DNA from: Succinatimonas sp. UBA6849
Lineage (GTDB): Bacteria; Pseudomonadota; Gammaproteobacteria; Enterobacterales; Succinivibrionaceae
Length of the DNA: 31,100 nt
Assembly (NCBI GenBank): GCA_002449335.1
Contig: DKDL01000072.1
Coordinates: 71,025 to 102,124, forward strand
Direction: 5' to 3'
Shown: positions 15,635 to 23,958 of the stretch, in pieces
How positions within the stretch are numbered: position 1 is the first letter of the stretch
Layout of the letters: each line of letters begins with the position of its first letter
Translations under genes and position numbers: made by a program
Notes under the pieces: model-generated
Databases searched by the model: none
Told to the model about the DNA's origin: nothing
Seen by the model: the letters and a program-made list of their open reading frames with translations, nothing else

Positions 15635-15698
15635 GTGATTACTGTTGTTTGTGATTACTGTTATTTGTAATAACTGCTGTCTGTGATTACAGCAGTTA
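15635..15698. repeat. 16-bp imperfect tandem repeat (about 3.5 copies) ending in a perfect hairpin
   Basis: Units start at 15635, 15651, 15667 and 15683 with an exact 16-base period: GTGATTACTGTTGTTT, then GTGATTACTGTTATTT, then GTAATAACTGCTGTCT, then GTGATTAC followed by AGCAGTTA. The last two units contain a 10-bp inverted repeat TAACTGCTGT / ACAGCAGTTA (15671-15680 / 15689-15698). The hairpin lies after the outer-membrane-factor gene and may serve as its terminator, although no good U-tract follows on the minus strand. Confidence 0.75.
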
Positions 15699-15714
15699 AT
15701 CATTGTTATGTAAC

Positions 15715-17154
15715 TTACTTTACCAAGTTGTCAGTATTAGTATCAATGCCACCGCCTAAAGCAGTCATCAATGATACTGTTGCCTCAAGATTATCTCTTT
15801 TTGCTCCTAAATAAGCAATTTTTGCATTTCTCATGGTGTCAGCAGCATTTAAAAAATCAGTAAGAGCGACTAAGCCAGCTTCATAACGAACCTTGTAACG
15901 CTCGTAATTACGAACACTCAATTCATAGCTTTGCTTGAATGTTACTAACTCCTGACGGTACAACTTCACATCAGTAATCAAGTCATACACTTCCTGTACT
16001 GACTTTATGTAATCTGATACGAAGTTAAGCTCAGCAATATCAATATCCTTAAGCGCGCTCTTTTTCTCAATATTAAGCTTATTAAAGTTTAAAAATGGCA
16101 TAGTAATCGCAGCCCCTAAAGAGCCTATAGGATTAGATAAGAAGCGAGCAAAGGTATCAGTATCTCCTGATGACACAGCTGCAGTAAAGGTCAAATCAGG
16201 AAAGAAAGACATCTTCTTTTCATTATAGTTAGCATAACTTTGCTTTAACAAAGCCTCATCTTTCATAAGATCAGGTCTTCTTTGCAGAAGTTTTGATGGT
16301 ACTGATAATGAAAAATCAGGAACTGTAGCATCATCTAAGGATGCGACATCTACGTTTTTGTCTGCTGTAATACCTAATACGGTATCAAGGGCTGTTCTTG
16401 CTTTTTCAAGTGATGCTCTTCTGGAGTCTAGTGTTGACTGTACCTTTAAATGGTTAATTCTTGCGTCATCCAAATCAAGACTGTCTGCAGCACCTGCCTG
16501 GTACTTTTTGTCAACTAAATCCAATCTAACCTTAGAGTCATTAAGATCATCCTCGCCTAGCTTTACAGCTTCTTTAGCATAAGCATACTGCCAGTAAGCT
16601 TTTGCAGCTGTTTCAATTACAGTAAGTCTCATGGAGAGGTAATCATAAGCTGAGGCGTGATACTGCTCTAGAGCAGCTTCATTTTGAGCTTTTAACTTAC
16701 CGAATAAATCTAACTGATATGACAGTGAGAATGAGCCTTGAGAGCTTTTATGATTACTGTCATGATAGTCTAAAGATCTTTTAGTCTCTGCGCCTAATTG
16801 AGCATTAGCTGTAGGATGGTTGTTAGTTGCTGTAAGATCGATATTTAACATTGCCTTTTCAAGATTTACATATGATGTTTTTAAATCATAGTTATTCTCT
16901 AAAGCTCTGTTAATTACAGCAGTTAACAGTTCATCTGAAAATTCCTGATAGTAAGTAGAACTTACATCTTTTCCTGTAAACTCCATAGCTTCATTATATG
17001 AGGATACTGCTGGAAATTCAGGATTTTTATACTCAGTAAACATCAGAGAACATGAGCATAAAGACATACTCATTACTACTAAAGCAAGCTTCTTTAAGCA
17101 TGATTTATGTAAATTTTCTCTTTGTAAACAACGATTATGATTGCTTTTAGTCAT
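15715..17154 (-). CDS. outer membrane efflux lipoprotein (TolC/NodT family)
   Basis: 479 residues. A basic N-terminal stretch leads into a hydrophobic signal (LKKLALVVMSMSLCSC) with a lipobox-like end, so the mature protein probably begins at a lipid-modified Cys. The rest shows the duplicated alpha-helical repeat of RND/ABC outer membrane factors: Ala/Leu-rich coiled-coil helices, the LLQRRPDLMKDEALL motif and FPDLTFTAAVSSGD typical of NodT/OprM-type proteins. It would form the trimeric outer-membrane channel for MacAB. It is last in the macA-macB-pepT-OMF series, 47 bases after pepT. The start has a poor Shine-Dalgarno, so the exact N terminus is less certain. Confidence 0.92.
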   Translation of the reverse strand: MTKSNHNRCLQRENLHKSCLKKLALVVMSMSLCSCSLMFTEYKNPEFPAVSSYNEAMEFTGKDVSSTYYQEFSDELLTAVINRALENNYDLKTSYVNLEKAMLNIDLTATNNHPTANAQLGAETKRSLDYHDSNHKSSQGSFSLSYQLDLFGKLKAQNEAALEQYHASAYDYLSMRLTVIETAAKAYWQYAYAKEAVKLGEDDLNDSKVRLDLVDKKYQAGAADSLDLDDARINHLKVQSTLDSRRASLEKARTALDTVLGITADKNVDVASLDDATVPDFSLSVPSKLLQRRPDLMKDEALLKQSYANYNEKKMSFFPDLTFTAAVSSGDTDTFARFLSNPIGSLGAAITMPFLNFNKLNIEKKSALKDIDIAELNFVSDYIKSVQEVYDLITDVKLYRQELVTFKQSYELSVRNYERYKVRYEAGLVALTDFLNAADTMRNAKIAYLGAKRDNLEATVSLMTALGGGIDTNTDNLVK

Positions 17155-17201
17155 ATCTAAATCTCGTAATACTTCTCATAACCAAGCTTTATAGTCTTTA
17201 A

Positions 17202-18473
17202 CTAAGCTTTTACAGTTTTGCTCATTTGCTCGACAATTTTCTCAGTTACTTTGTAAGCTTTGTTAAATGAATTTACAGGCAGACATTCATAAGGACCATG
17301 ACAATTTAAAGCACCTGTAAAAATGTTTGGTGTAGGCAATCCTTCATTTGACAGGTTAGAACCGTCTGTACCGCCACGGACCTTGTTCTCAACAATTGCA
17401 ACACCAGCTTCTGTATAAGCTCTTCTTAAGATCTCAAGAATTTCTTTATGCTCATTTAAAACCTGCTCCATATTAGCGTATTGGAACATGGTCTTTAAGC
17501 TAACACTACCTTCACCATAGCGGTCATTTAATAAAGACACAATCTTGTCTAATACAGACAAACGCTTATCCATACCTTCTTTTGTGAAGTCTCGGATGAT
17601 CATGTTAATCTTCGCGCTCTCTGTAGTGCCTTCAAATTTATGGACATGGTAAAAGCCTTCCTCTCCTTGAGTGTTTTCAGGCTTTTCATCTCGTGGCAAC
17701 ATATTGATAAATTCATTGGCAATAGAAATGGCATTCTTTAAGGTCTTATAGGCTACAGCTGTATGAACTGATAAGCCTTTGAAATTAACGATAGCTCCAT
17801 AAGCATTAAATGTGGCTACATCAAGCTCACCTTCTTTAGTACCATCAACCGTTACACCATAGTCACAGTTAATTTCTTTTACATCAAGATGAGTTGAAGA
17901 CAGGCCAATTTCCTCATCAACAGAGAAAATGATTTTTAATGGACCATGCTTTAAATTCTTATTAACCTTTAAATTGTGCATTAGATATAAAAGCACGCTG
18001 ATACCAGCTTTATCATCAGCGCCTAAAAGAGTATTACCGTCGGTTACGATAATATCTTGCCCTTTCATATTCTCAAGATCTCTACAAATTGACTTATCTA
18101 GGATTAAACCGTTTTCAAGTTTGATAGCACCACCTTGATAGTTTTTGACAAGATGAGCTTTCACATCGGCACCAGAGCAGTCAGGAGCTGTATCCATGTG
18201 AGCTAAAAGACATAAGGATTTAGCGTTTTCACAGCCAGCACTTGCAGGTATAGTTACAGTAACCACACCTTTTTCATCTTGTTTAGCAGAAAAACCTAAT
18301 TCACTGATCCTTGAGATAAGGTATGCTCCAAATCTTAACTGACCTACAGTTGATGGCACTGTCTTTGATGCAGGATCAGACTTAGTATCAATAACAATCA
18401 GATCTTTGAAAATATTAACTAAAGGATCTACACCACACAGATTATCAAAATCTTTAGTAGTACTCTCTTGCAT
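17202..18473 (-). CDS. pepT: peptidase T (tripeptide aminopeptidase)
   Basis: 423 residues, slightly longer than E. coli PepT (408) owing to the N terminus. An M20-family dizinc aminopeptidase that removes N-terminal residues from tripeptides in the cytoplasm. Metal and catalytic motifs are LLAHMDTAPDCSG, TLLGADDKAGI, SVDEEIGL, VDGTKEGEL, IIRDF, RGGTDGSNLS and GALNCHGPYE. AAGGA of its ribosome binding site overlaps the macB stop codon (TAAGGA), with the ATG seven bases on, so translation is coupled to macB. A peptidase located between an ABC exporter and its outer-membrane channel is an uncommon arrangement. Confidence 0.95.
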   Translation of the reverse strand: MQESTTKDFDNLCGVDPLVNIFKDLIVIDTKSDPASKTVPSTVGQLRFGAYLISRISELGFSAKQDEKGVVTVTIPASAGCENAKSLCLLAHMDTAPDCSGADVKAHLVKNYQGGAIKLENGLILDKSICRDLENMKGQDIIVTDGNTLLGADDKAGISVLLYLMHNLKVNKNLKHGPLKIIFSVDEEIGLSSTHLDVKEINCDYGVTVDGTKEGELDVATFNAYGAIVNFKGLSVHTAVAYKTLKNAISIANEFINMLPRDEKPENTQGEEGFYHVHKFEGTTESAKINMIIRDFTKEGMDKRLSVLDKIVSLLNDRYGEGSVSLKTMFQYANMEQVLNEHKEILEILRRAYTEAGVAIVENKVRGGTDGSNLSNEGLPTPNIFTGALNCHGPYECLPVNSFNKAYKVTEKIVEQMSKTVKA

Positions 18474-18483
18474 ATTTTTATCC

Positions 18484-20448
18484 TTACTCTCTAGCTAGAG
18501 CATCAATTGGGTTCAATCTTGCGGCAGAACGTGCTGGCATATAACCAAACAGCACACCAATTATTGATGAGGTTAAGACCGCAATTACAATTGAGGCCAA
18601 TGAGAATGATAATGGAATGTCTGGTACGAATATTGACAGAACATAACCTGTTACCATCGAAAAAACTACACCTAACATACCGCCGATTAAGCAGACCGTT
18701 ACAGATTCAATCAAAAACTGCGTCATGATGTCAGAACGTCTTGCACCTACTGCCATTCTAATACCAATTTCACGGGTTCTTTCAGTTACAGATACCAGCA
18801 TAATATTCATCACACCGATACCACCTACAACTAACGAAATCACCGCAATTGCAGAAATTAACAGTGTAAAGGTACCAGTTGCCTGGTTAATTGATTTCAT
18901 AATGGTGTCAGATGACATCATAAAGAAGTCTTTTCTGCCATGACGTGATTTTAGAAGTGAGGTAATAGATGCTTCTGCTACAGCAGGAGAGAATCCATCA
19001 GCGGTTCTTACAATAATCGATGAGATATAGTTCTGCTTTACAATTCTGTTCATCATGGTGCTGTATGGCACGTAAATGTACAGATTGTCTGAAGGTCTGA
19101 AAGCTACTTCCTTATCAACAAGTAAACCAATTACAGTAATAGGCTTGCCCTGCACAAACAGTCTTTTACCGATTGGATCTTCATTTTTGAAAAAGGTGTT
19201 TTTAGTGTTGTAATCAATTACGCCTACCTGAGGAGATAAAGATGCTTCATCCTCTGAGAACATTCTGCCCTTTTCAATCTCCATTCCATAAACTCTAAAG
19301 TACTCACCTGATACGCCCATGACTGTTGCTGTTGCATCGACGTTGTATCTTTGGACCATACCAGAGTTTTGCACTGTAGGAGAGGCTGAATCAACAAAAG
19401 GCTGACCTTTTAGAGCTTTAAGATCTTTAACTGACAGTGTTCTTACTCTACCAGATCTCATATCACCCATTCGCTCACCAGGCATAATGGTGATGGTATT
19501 AGTACCCATTGAAGAGATGTTAGAGATGATCTGATCAGAGGCTCCTCTAGCTAGGGCTACTACAGTTACCACCGACATAATACCGATGATAATACCTAGC
19601 ATGGTCAGTAAAGTTCTCATTCTGTTTGAGATCATGGCTCTGATGGCCATGGTGTAAGCTTCTTTGAATCTGTCAAAATAAGCTCTATAAGAATTTACAA
19701 CTTTATCTGAAAAATGAACTGACTGAGTGTCATCCTCTTTATTCTGATGATCTGGAATGTTGTCATTTACAGTATCAGATTCGATAGCACCATCTTTAAT
19801 GGTAATTACTCTATGCGCATGAGCTGCAATTCTAGGATCGTGAGTAACTAAGATCACGGTGTGACCTTCTTTGTTTAACTCAGTTAGAATGTCCATCACC
19901 TCAGCGCCTGACTTTGAGTCTAAGGCACCGGTTGGCTCATCAGCTAGAATAATCTGACCGCCATTCATTAGAGCTCTGGCTATAGATACTCTTTGCTGCT
20001 GACCACCTGATAACTGTGAAGGCTTATTCTCTGTTTTATTACCTAGACCTAAGATCTCCAGTAATTTAACCGAGCGAGACTCTCTTTTCTCTTTACCAGT
20101 ACCTGAGTAAATAGCTGGTACCTGCACATTCTCCATTGCATTTAAATGACCTAATAAATGGTAGCGTTGGAAAATAAAACCAAAGAAATCACGTCTTAAG
20201 GAGGCAAGCTCATCTGGGAGCATATTAAAAGTATCATGGCCGTCGACCTGATAACTACCCTCAGTTGGAGTATCAAGACAGCCTATGATATTCATTAAAG
20301 TAGATTTACCAGAACCTGATGGTCCAATGATGGCAACCAACTCACCTTTATTGATGGTAAGGTTAATGCCATGCAGTACTTCTACTTTAGACTCGCCTTG
20401 TCCAAAAGACTTTTTAATGTCTTTTAAATTTAAAAGAACTTTACTCAT
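18484..20448 (-). CDS. macB: MacB-type ABC exporter, fused ATPase-permease
   Basis: 654 residues, like E. coli MacB (648). The N-terminal ABC domain has Walker A IGPSGSGKST, the signature LSGGQQQRVSIARAL and Walker B ILADEPTGALDSKSG. A linker leads to the first helix (MRTLLTMLGIIIGIMSVVTVVAL), a large periplasmic MacB_PCD domain and three C-terminal FtsX helices with ERTREIGIRMAVGA. MacB is a mechanotransmission pump moving substrates from the periplasm through MacA and an outer-membrane channel; family substrates include macrolides, enterotoxin and haem precursors. Its ATG overlaps the macA stop (TAATG), indicating coupling. The true substrate here is unknown. Confidence 0.96.
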   Translation of the reverse strand: MSKVLLNLKDIKKSFGQGESKVEVLHGINLTINKGELVAIIGPSGSGKSTLMNIIGCLDTPTEGSYQVDGHDTFNMLPDELASLRRDFFGFIFQRYHLLGHLNAMENVQVPAIYSGTGKEKRESRSVKLLEILGLGNKTENKPSQLSGGQQQRVSIARALMNGGQIILADEPTGALDSKSGAEVMDILTELNKEGHTVILVTHDPRIAAHAHRVITIKDGAIESDTVNDNIPDHQNKEDDTQSVHFSDKVVNSYRAYFDRFKEAYTMAIRAMISNRMRTLLTMLGIIIGIMSVVTVVALARGASDQIISNISSMGTNTITIMPGERMGDMRSGRVRTLSVKDLKALKGQPFVDSASPTVQNSGMVQRYNVDATATVMGVSGEYFRVYGMEIEKGRMFSEDEASLSPQVGVIDYNTKNTFFKNEDPIGKRLFVQGKPITVIGLLVDKEVAFRPSDNLYIYVPYSTMMNRIVKQNYISSIIVRTADGFSPAVAEASITSLLKSRHGRKDFFMMSSDTIMKSINQATGTFTLLISAIAVISLVVGGIGVMNIMLVSVTERTREIGIRMAVGARRSDIMTQFLIESVTVCLIGGMLGVVFSMVTGYVLSIFVPDIPLSFSLASIVIAVLTSSIIGVLFGYMPARSAARLNPIDALARE

Positions 20449-21674
20449 TAGAATGGACCTTTTCTACGTCTATCATTCTTCATGGCAGCTTCTTCAGCTG
20501 TTTTAACATCATCACCGATAACCACTCTATCCTCAGGTGTAATGCCGGAGATAACCTCGATGTACTGATCGTCTTTAAGTCCTGTCTTAATTTTTCTAGG
20601 CTGTACCTTGTCATCACTGTCTAATACATAAACAGTACACTCATTTTCACCCATGGTTCTCATAGCTGTAAGAGGCAATGTGAGCACGTCCTTTTTTGAA
20701 GCTACATCAATAGTGACATCAGCAGTCATATCAATACGTAAGGTTCTGTCATAGTTATCAGCAATTACATCTGAGTTATAGTAAATCGCTGTTGAGCTGG
20801 TACTTGAACTTGAAGATGATGAGCTTGAGGTTGTAGCTGTAGATGACTCATATGATGATGGAGCAGGATCAATTCTATCTAGCTTTCCTTTAAACTCTCT
20901 GTAAGGAAGACCTAAAATGGTAAAAGTACAGTCCATGCCTGGCTTTACATTTACCACATCAGCTTCAGAGATCTCTGTTTCCACTTTCATATGATCTAAG
21001 GTAGCTAAACGCAAGATAGTAGGTGTAGTCTGATTGGCATTAACAGTCTGACCTTCTGATACTACAGTTGCATAGACAGTACCATCAATAGGAGCTTTAA
21101 TCTTGGTGTAACCTAAATTGGTATTAGCATCATCTAATGACAATTGAGCTTTTTCTTTCTTAGCTTTCAACTCTTTTAGTGAAGCTAATGCCATATCATA
21201 GGCTGCAGAAGCCACCTCTGCATCCTGTTTTGAGGTTGCATCAGCTTTTACCAGACGCATCTGACGCTCATACTCAAGTTTTAATTTCTTTAACTCAGCA
21301 TTTTTTGAAGAAATCTGAGCATCAATAATGGCAATTTGTGCTTTAGCAGTTTTTAGAGCAGTTTCCTGAATTTTAGGATCGATTTCACACAGAAGCTGAC
21401 CTTGCTTTACCTCGTCACCTGTCTGTACATAGAGTTTTAAAATCTGACCTGAAACCTGAGCACCGACATCAACCTGAGTTTGTCCTGCAATAGTACCTGT
21501 TGCAAATACCTTTTTGCTGATATCTCGTTTTTGAGCATTAACGGACATATAGCTTACTGGTTCAGTTTTAAAAAAGTTATATCCTGTGTAGCCTACTAGG
21601 CACAAAGCAATTACTGATAAACAAGCATACTTCTTAAATTTTGGAGATTTTTTGATATTCTTTATATCCAACAT
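20448..21674 (-). CDS. macA: MacA-type periplasmic adaptor (membrane fusion protein)
   Basis: 408 residues from the ATG at 21674, chosen over an upstream in-frame ATG at 21704 because AGGA lies six bases before it. One N-terminal membrane anchor (about residues 16-34), then lipoyl halves (GAQVSGQILKLYVQTGDEVKQGQ and YTKIKAPIDGTV) flanking a long alpha-hairpin of about 80 residues, and a beta-barrel. MacA stimulates MacB ATPase and bridges to the outer-membrane factor. Unusual is a serine-rich insert (about residues 273-294, including nine serines in a row) in the beta-barrel region after DRIDPAPSS. Its codons are mixed TCA, AGC, TCT and AGT, not a simple DNA repeat. It is the first gene of the operon. 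Confidence 0.94.
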   Translation of the reverse strand: MLDIKNIKKSPKFKKYACLSVIALCLVGYTGYNFFKTEPVSYMSVNAQKRDISKKVFATGTIAGQTQVDVGAQVSGQILKLYVQTGDEVKQGQLLCEIDPKIQETALKTAKAQIAIIDAQISSKNAELKKLKLEYERQMRLVKADATSKQDAEVASAAYDMALASLKELKAKKEKAQLSLDDANTNLGYTKIKAPIDGTVYATVVSEGQTVNANQTTPTILRLATLDHMKVETEISEADVVNVKPGMDCTFTILGLPYREFKGKLDRIDPAPSSYESSTATTSSSSSSSSSTSSTAIYYNSDVIADNYDRTLRIDMTADVTIDVASKKDVLTLPLTAMRTMGENECTVYVLDSDDKVQPRKIKTGLKDDQYIEVISGITPEDRVVIGDDVKTAEEAAMKNDRRRKGPF

Positions 21675-21704
21675 AGAAATTCCTATTTTCATGCATGCTG
21701 ACAT

Positions 21705-21949
21705 TTTGAGATAATGATAGCTATCTTTAATTTTGTATATTTTCAGCGTAATTTTATTTTTTTGAAATTAGCGATTACTTAGAGCTTAAATAAAATAGTA
21801 AGCGTATTCTAACATCATGACAAAGAGATTTTTATTTCAATTGTCGAGTTATTAAACACTGTTTTAAAACTATACTTACTATCTAGATCATGTAATCAGA
21901 AAATTAACAGCCAATTTCTTAGATGATGTTCTTATATGAAGGTTTAAAA
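21705..21949. promoter_or_regulatory. divergent promoter region between macA (-) and rlmI (+)
   Basis: 245 AT-rich bases separate the two genes, so both promoters must lie here. On the plus strand TATACT (21871-21876) is a possible -10 for rlmI with a weak TTATTA upstream; on the minus strand AATATACAAAAT near 21732-21743 is a possible -10 for macA without a recognisable -35. A small palindrome GATAGCTATC (21716-21725) sits close to the macA start. No confident operator was identified. Confidence 0.35.
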
Positions 21950-23164
21950 ATGAGTTCAGAGCAGAGAGCTAACAATGTTGCCACAATTATCTTAAACGAA
22001 GGCAGAGAAAAGTCTTTGTTGCGCCACCATCCTTGGATTTTCTCAAAGGCAATTCAAAGCACTGATGACTCATTACAAATGGGACAGACTGTTGAAGTTG
22101 TAAATCAGGCTGGAGATTTCTTGTGTTATGGTCTTTACAGTCCTAATTCACAGATTAGAGTAAGAGCTTTATCTTTTGATGAGAAGGTAAAAATCTCAGA
22201 TGAGCTCATCGCATCAAGAGTTAAAGATGCTGTTTCATTAAGAAAAAATGTATTTGCTCGTGGCAATGACGGAGTAAGACTAGTTTCATCTGAAGGTGAC
22301 CTGTTGCCTGGTTTAATTGCTGACAAGTACAATGAATTTATTGTAATTTCCATCTCCTCATGCGGTATGGAAAGATATAGAGACATCATATGTCAGACTT
22401 TAAAAGAAATCTTCCCTGAATGCTCAATTTATGAAAGATCAGATACCAAATCCAGAGCAAAAGAAGGCTTACCTGTACGTAAAGGCGTAGTTATCGGAAA
22501 TGAACCTGATGACACTATCTATGTACGTGAAGAAGGTCAGGTATACATTCCTGTAGATATTAAAAATGGTCATAAGACTGGAGCTTATCTTGATCAGAGA
22601 TTATCTAGAATTAAGGCAGGATCCTTATCTAAAGGAGCATCAGTTTTAAACTGTTTCTCCTACACCGGTGGCTTTGGTCTTTGGGCTTTAAAAGGTGGCG
22701 CAAAGCGCATTGAAAACGTTGATGTTTCAGAGCATGCTCTAAATGCAGCTAAAACAGGTGTTGCCTTTAATCATTTAGATCCAGGTCGTTGCAAGTTCTT
22801 AAAGAAAGATGTATTTGCCTACTTACGTGAACAGGTAGAAAAAGGCGCTAAATACGACTTGGTAATTCTAGATCCACCTAAGTTTGCTGAAAGTGCAGCA
22901 AACTTAAAGAAGGCCTGTCGCGGTTACCAGGACATCAACAGATTAGGTCTGAAGTTAGTAGCAAAAGGCGGTCATCTTTTAACCTTCTCATGCTCAGGTC
23001 TTGTAGATCCAGCTCTCTTCCAAAAGATCGTCGCAGATGCTGCCATCGATGCTGGTGTAGACGGTCGTGTCTTAGGAACTCTAAGACAAGATGAGGATCA
23101 TGTAGTATCTCTACCTTGTCCAGAGACTTTCTACTTAAAAGGCTTAGACATAGCTGTAATGTAG
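21950..23164 (+). CDS. rlmI: 23S rRNA m5C1962 methyltransferase
   Basis: 404 residues from ATG 21950, which has AAGG nine bases upstream; an in-frame ATG at 21923 lacks such a site. It methylates C1962 of 23S rRNA using S-adenosylmethionine. An N-terminal PUA domain (HHPWIFSKAIQ) is followed by the Rossmann methyltransferase fold: SAM motif VLNCFSYTGGFG at about 233-244, motif IV LDPPKF at about 307-312 and FSCSGL with the catalytic Cys at about 348. The CRGYQDIN and FQKIVADAAIDAG stretches match E. coli RlmI closely. It is followed 31 bases later by gloC on the same strand. Confidence 0.95.
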   Translation: MSSEQRANNVATIILNEGREKSLLRHHPWIFSKAIQSTDDSLQMGQTVEVVNQAGDFLCYGLYSPNSQIRVRALSFDEKVKISDELIASRVKDAVSLRKNVFARGNDGVRLVSSEGDLLPGLIADKYNEFIVISISSCGMERYRDIICQTLKEIFPECSIYERSDTKSRAKEGLPVRKGVVIGNEPDDTIYVREEGQVYIPVDIKNGHKTGAYLDQRLSRIKAGSLSKGASVLNCFSYTGGFGLWALKGGAKRIENVDVSEHALNAAKTGVAFNHLDPGRCKFLKKDVFAYLREQVEKGAKYDLVILDPPKFAESAANLKKACRGYQDINRLGLKLVAKGGHLLTFSCSGLVDPALFQKIVADAAIDAGVDGRVLGTLRQDEDHVVSLPCPETFYLKGLDIAVM

Positions 23165-23195
23165 CATAATACTGGAATTAGAGGATAAAGTTACT

Positions 23196-23828
23196 ATGAT
23201 TAGCTATCAAGTTGTAAGAGTTACTCCCTTTGCTCAAAATTGCAGGATCTTTATCAATCAAGAGAAAAAGCAAGCTGTTGTAAGTGATCCTGGTGCAAGA
23301 GCTGACGATATTTACACAGCTCTTCATGATTCAAATATAGAGTTAAAAGCAATTTTAATTACTCATATGCACTTAGATCATGTAGGTGGGGTGGCAAGAC
23401 TTCATGAGTTATCTAAAGCTAAAATCTATGGTAGCTCAATTGAAGACTCACCTCTATTGTTATCTTTAGATAAGCAAGCAATGGCTTTTGGTCTTGATAA
23501 GGCACCTGTCTTTGATACTCAGTATTTAAAAGATGGTGAAATTATTAGTCCGATGGATGAGTTTAGCTTAAAGGTTCTAGCAACTCCTGGACATACACCT
23601 GGTGGTATAAGCTACTATTGTGAAAAAGAAAAGTATGTTTTAACAGGTGATACCTTATTTGAAGGCTCTGTAGGCAGAACAGATTTTCCTTTAGGAAATA
23701 CTGACGATTTAATGCAGTCAATTAAAGAAAAGATCTTTACCTTACCTCCTGAGACAACTGTTCTGTCAGGACATGGACCTGATACAAGCATAGGTGAAGA
23801 AAAAGCAAATAATCCTTTTGTATACTAG
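23196..23828 (+). CDS. gloC: metallo-beta-lactamase fold hydrolase, type II glyoxalase (YcbL/GloC)
   Basis: 210 residues, close to E. coli GloC/YcbL (215). The zinc motif THMHLDH (residues 56-62) is followed by PGHTPGG, LTGDTLFEGSVGRTDFP and SGHGPDT, all in the order expected for the hydroxyacylglutathione hydrolase-like family. It would hydrolyse S-lactoylglutathione or a related thioester in methylglyoxal detoxification. The family is broad, so substrate is inferred. AGAGGA lies 10 bases before the ATG. It probably shares a transcript with rlmI and ends facing the ATPase gene on the opposite strand. Confidence 0.9.
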   Translation: MISYQVVRVTPFAQNCRIFINQEKKQAVVSDPGARADDIYTALHDSNIELKAILITHMHLDHVGGVARLHELSKAKIYGSSIEDSPLLLSLDKQAMAFGLDKAPVFDTQYLKDGEIISPMDEFSLKVLATPGHTPGGISYYCEKEKYVLTGDTLFEGSVGRTDFPLGNTDDLMQSIKEKIFTLPPETTVLSGHGPDTSIGEEKANNPFVY

Positions 23829-23892
23829 CCTTTTGAGAACTAATTTCTTTTATTGCTATGCTCTTTCTCTAGGATGAAGATGCTTAGCATGT

Positions 23893-23919
23893 TGAATGAG
23901 GAGCAATGCTCCTCATGAA
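23893..23919. terminator. hairpin between convergent genes, possible terminator
   Basis: ATGAGGAGC (23896-23904) and GCTCCTCAT (23908-23916) are perfectly complementary with a three-base loop, extended by GTT/AAC beyond a mismatch. No U-tract follows on either strand, so intrinsic termination is doubtful; it may act as an mRNA 3' end stabiliser for gloC and the opposing gene. Confidence 0.4.
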
Positions 23920-23958
23920 CGTCATAAAAATCTTAAAGATCAATTCTCTTTATAGCAG

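Noticed and set aside
15635..15698. CRISPR array
   Set aside because: Units are contiguous 16-mers without unique spacers, and no cas genes are nearby.
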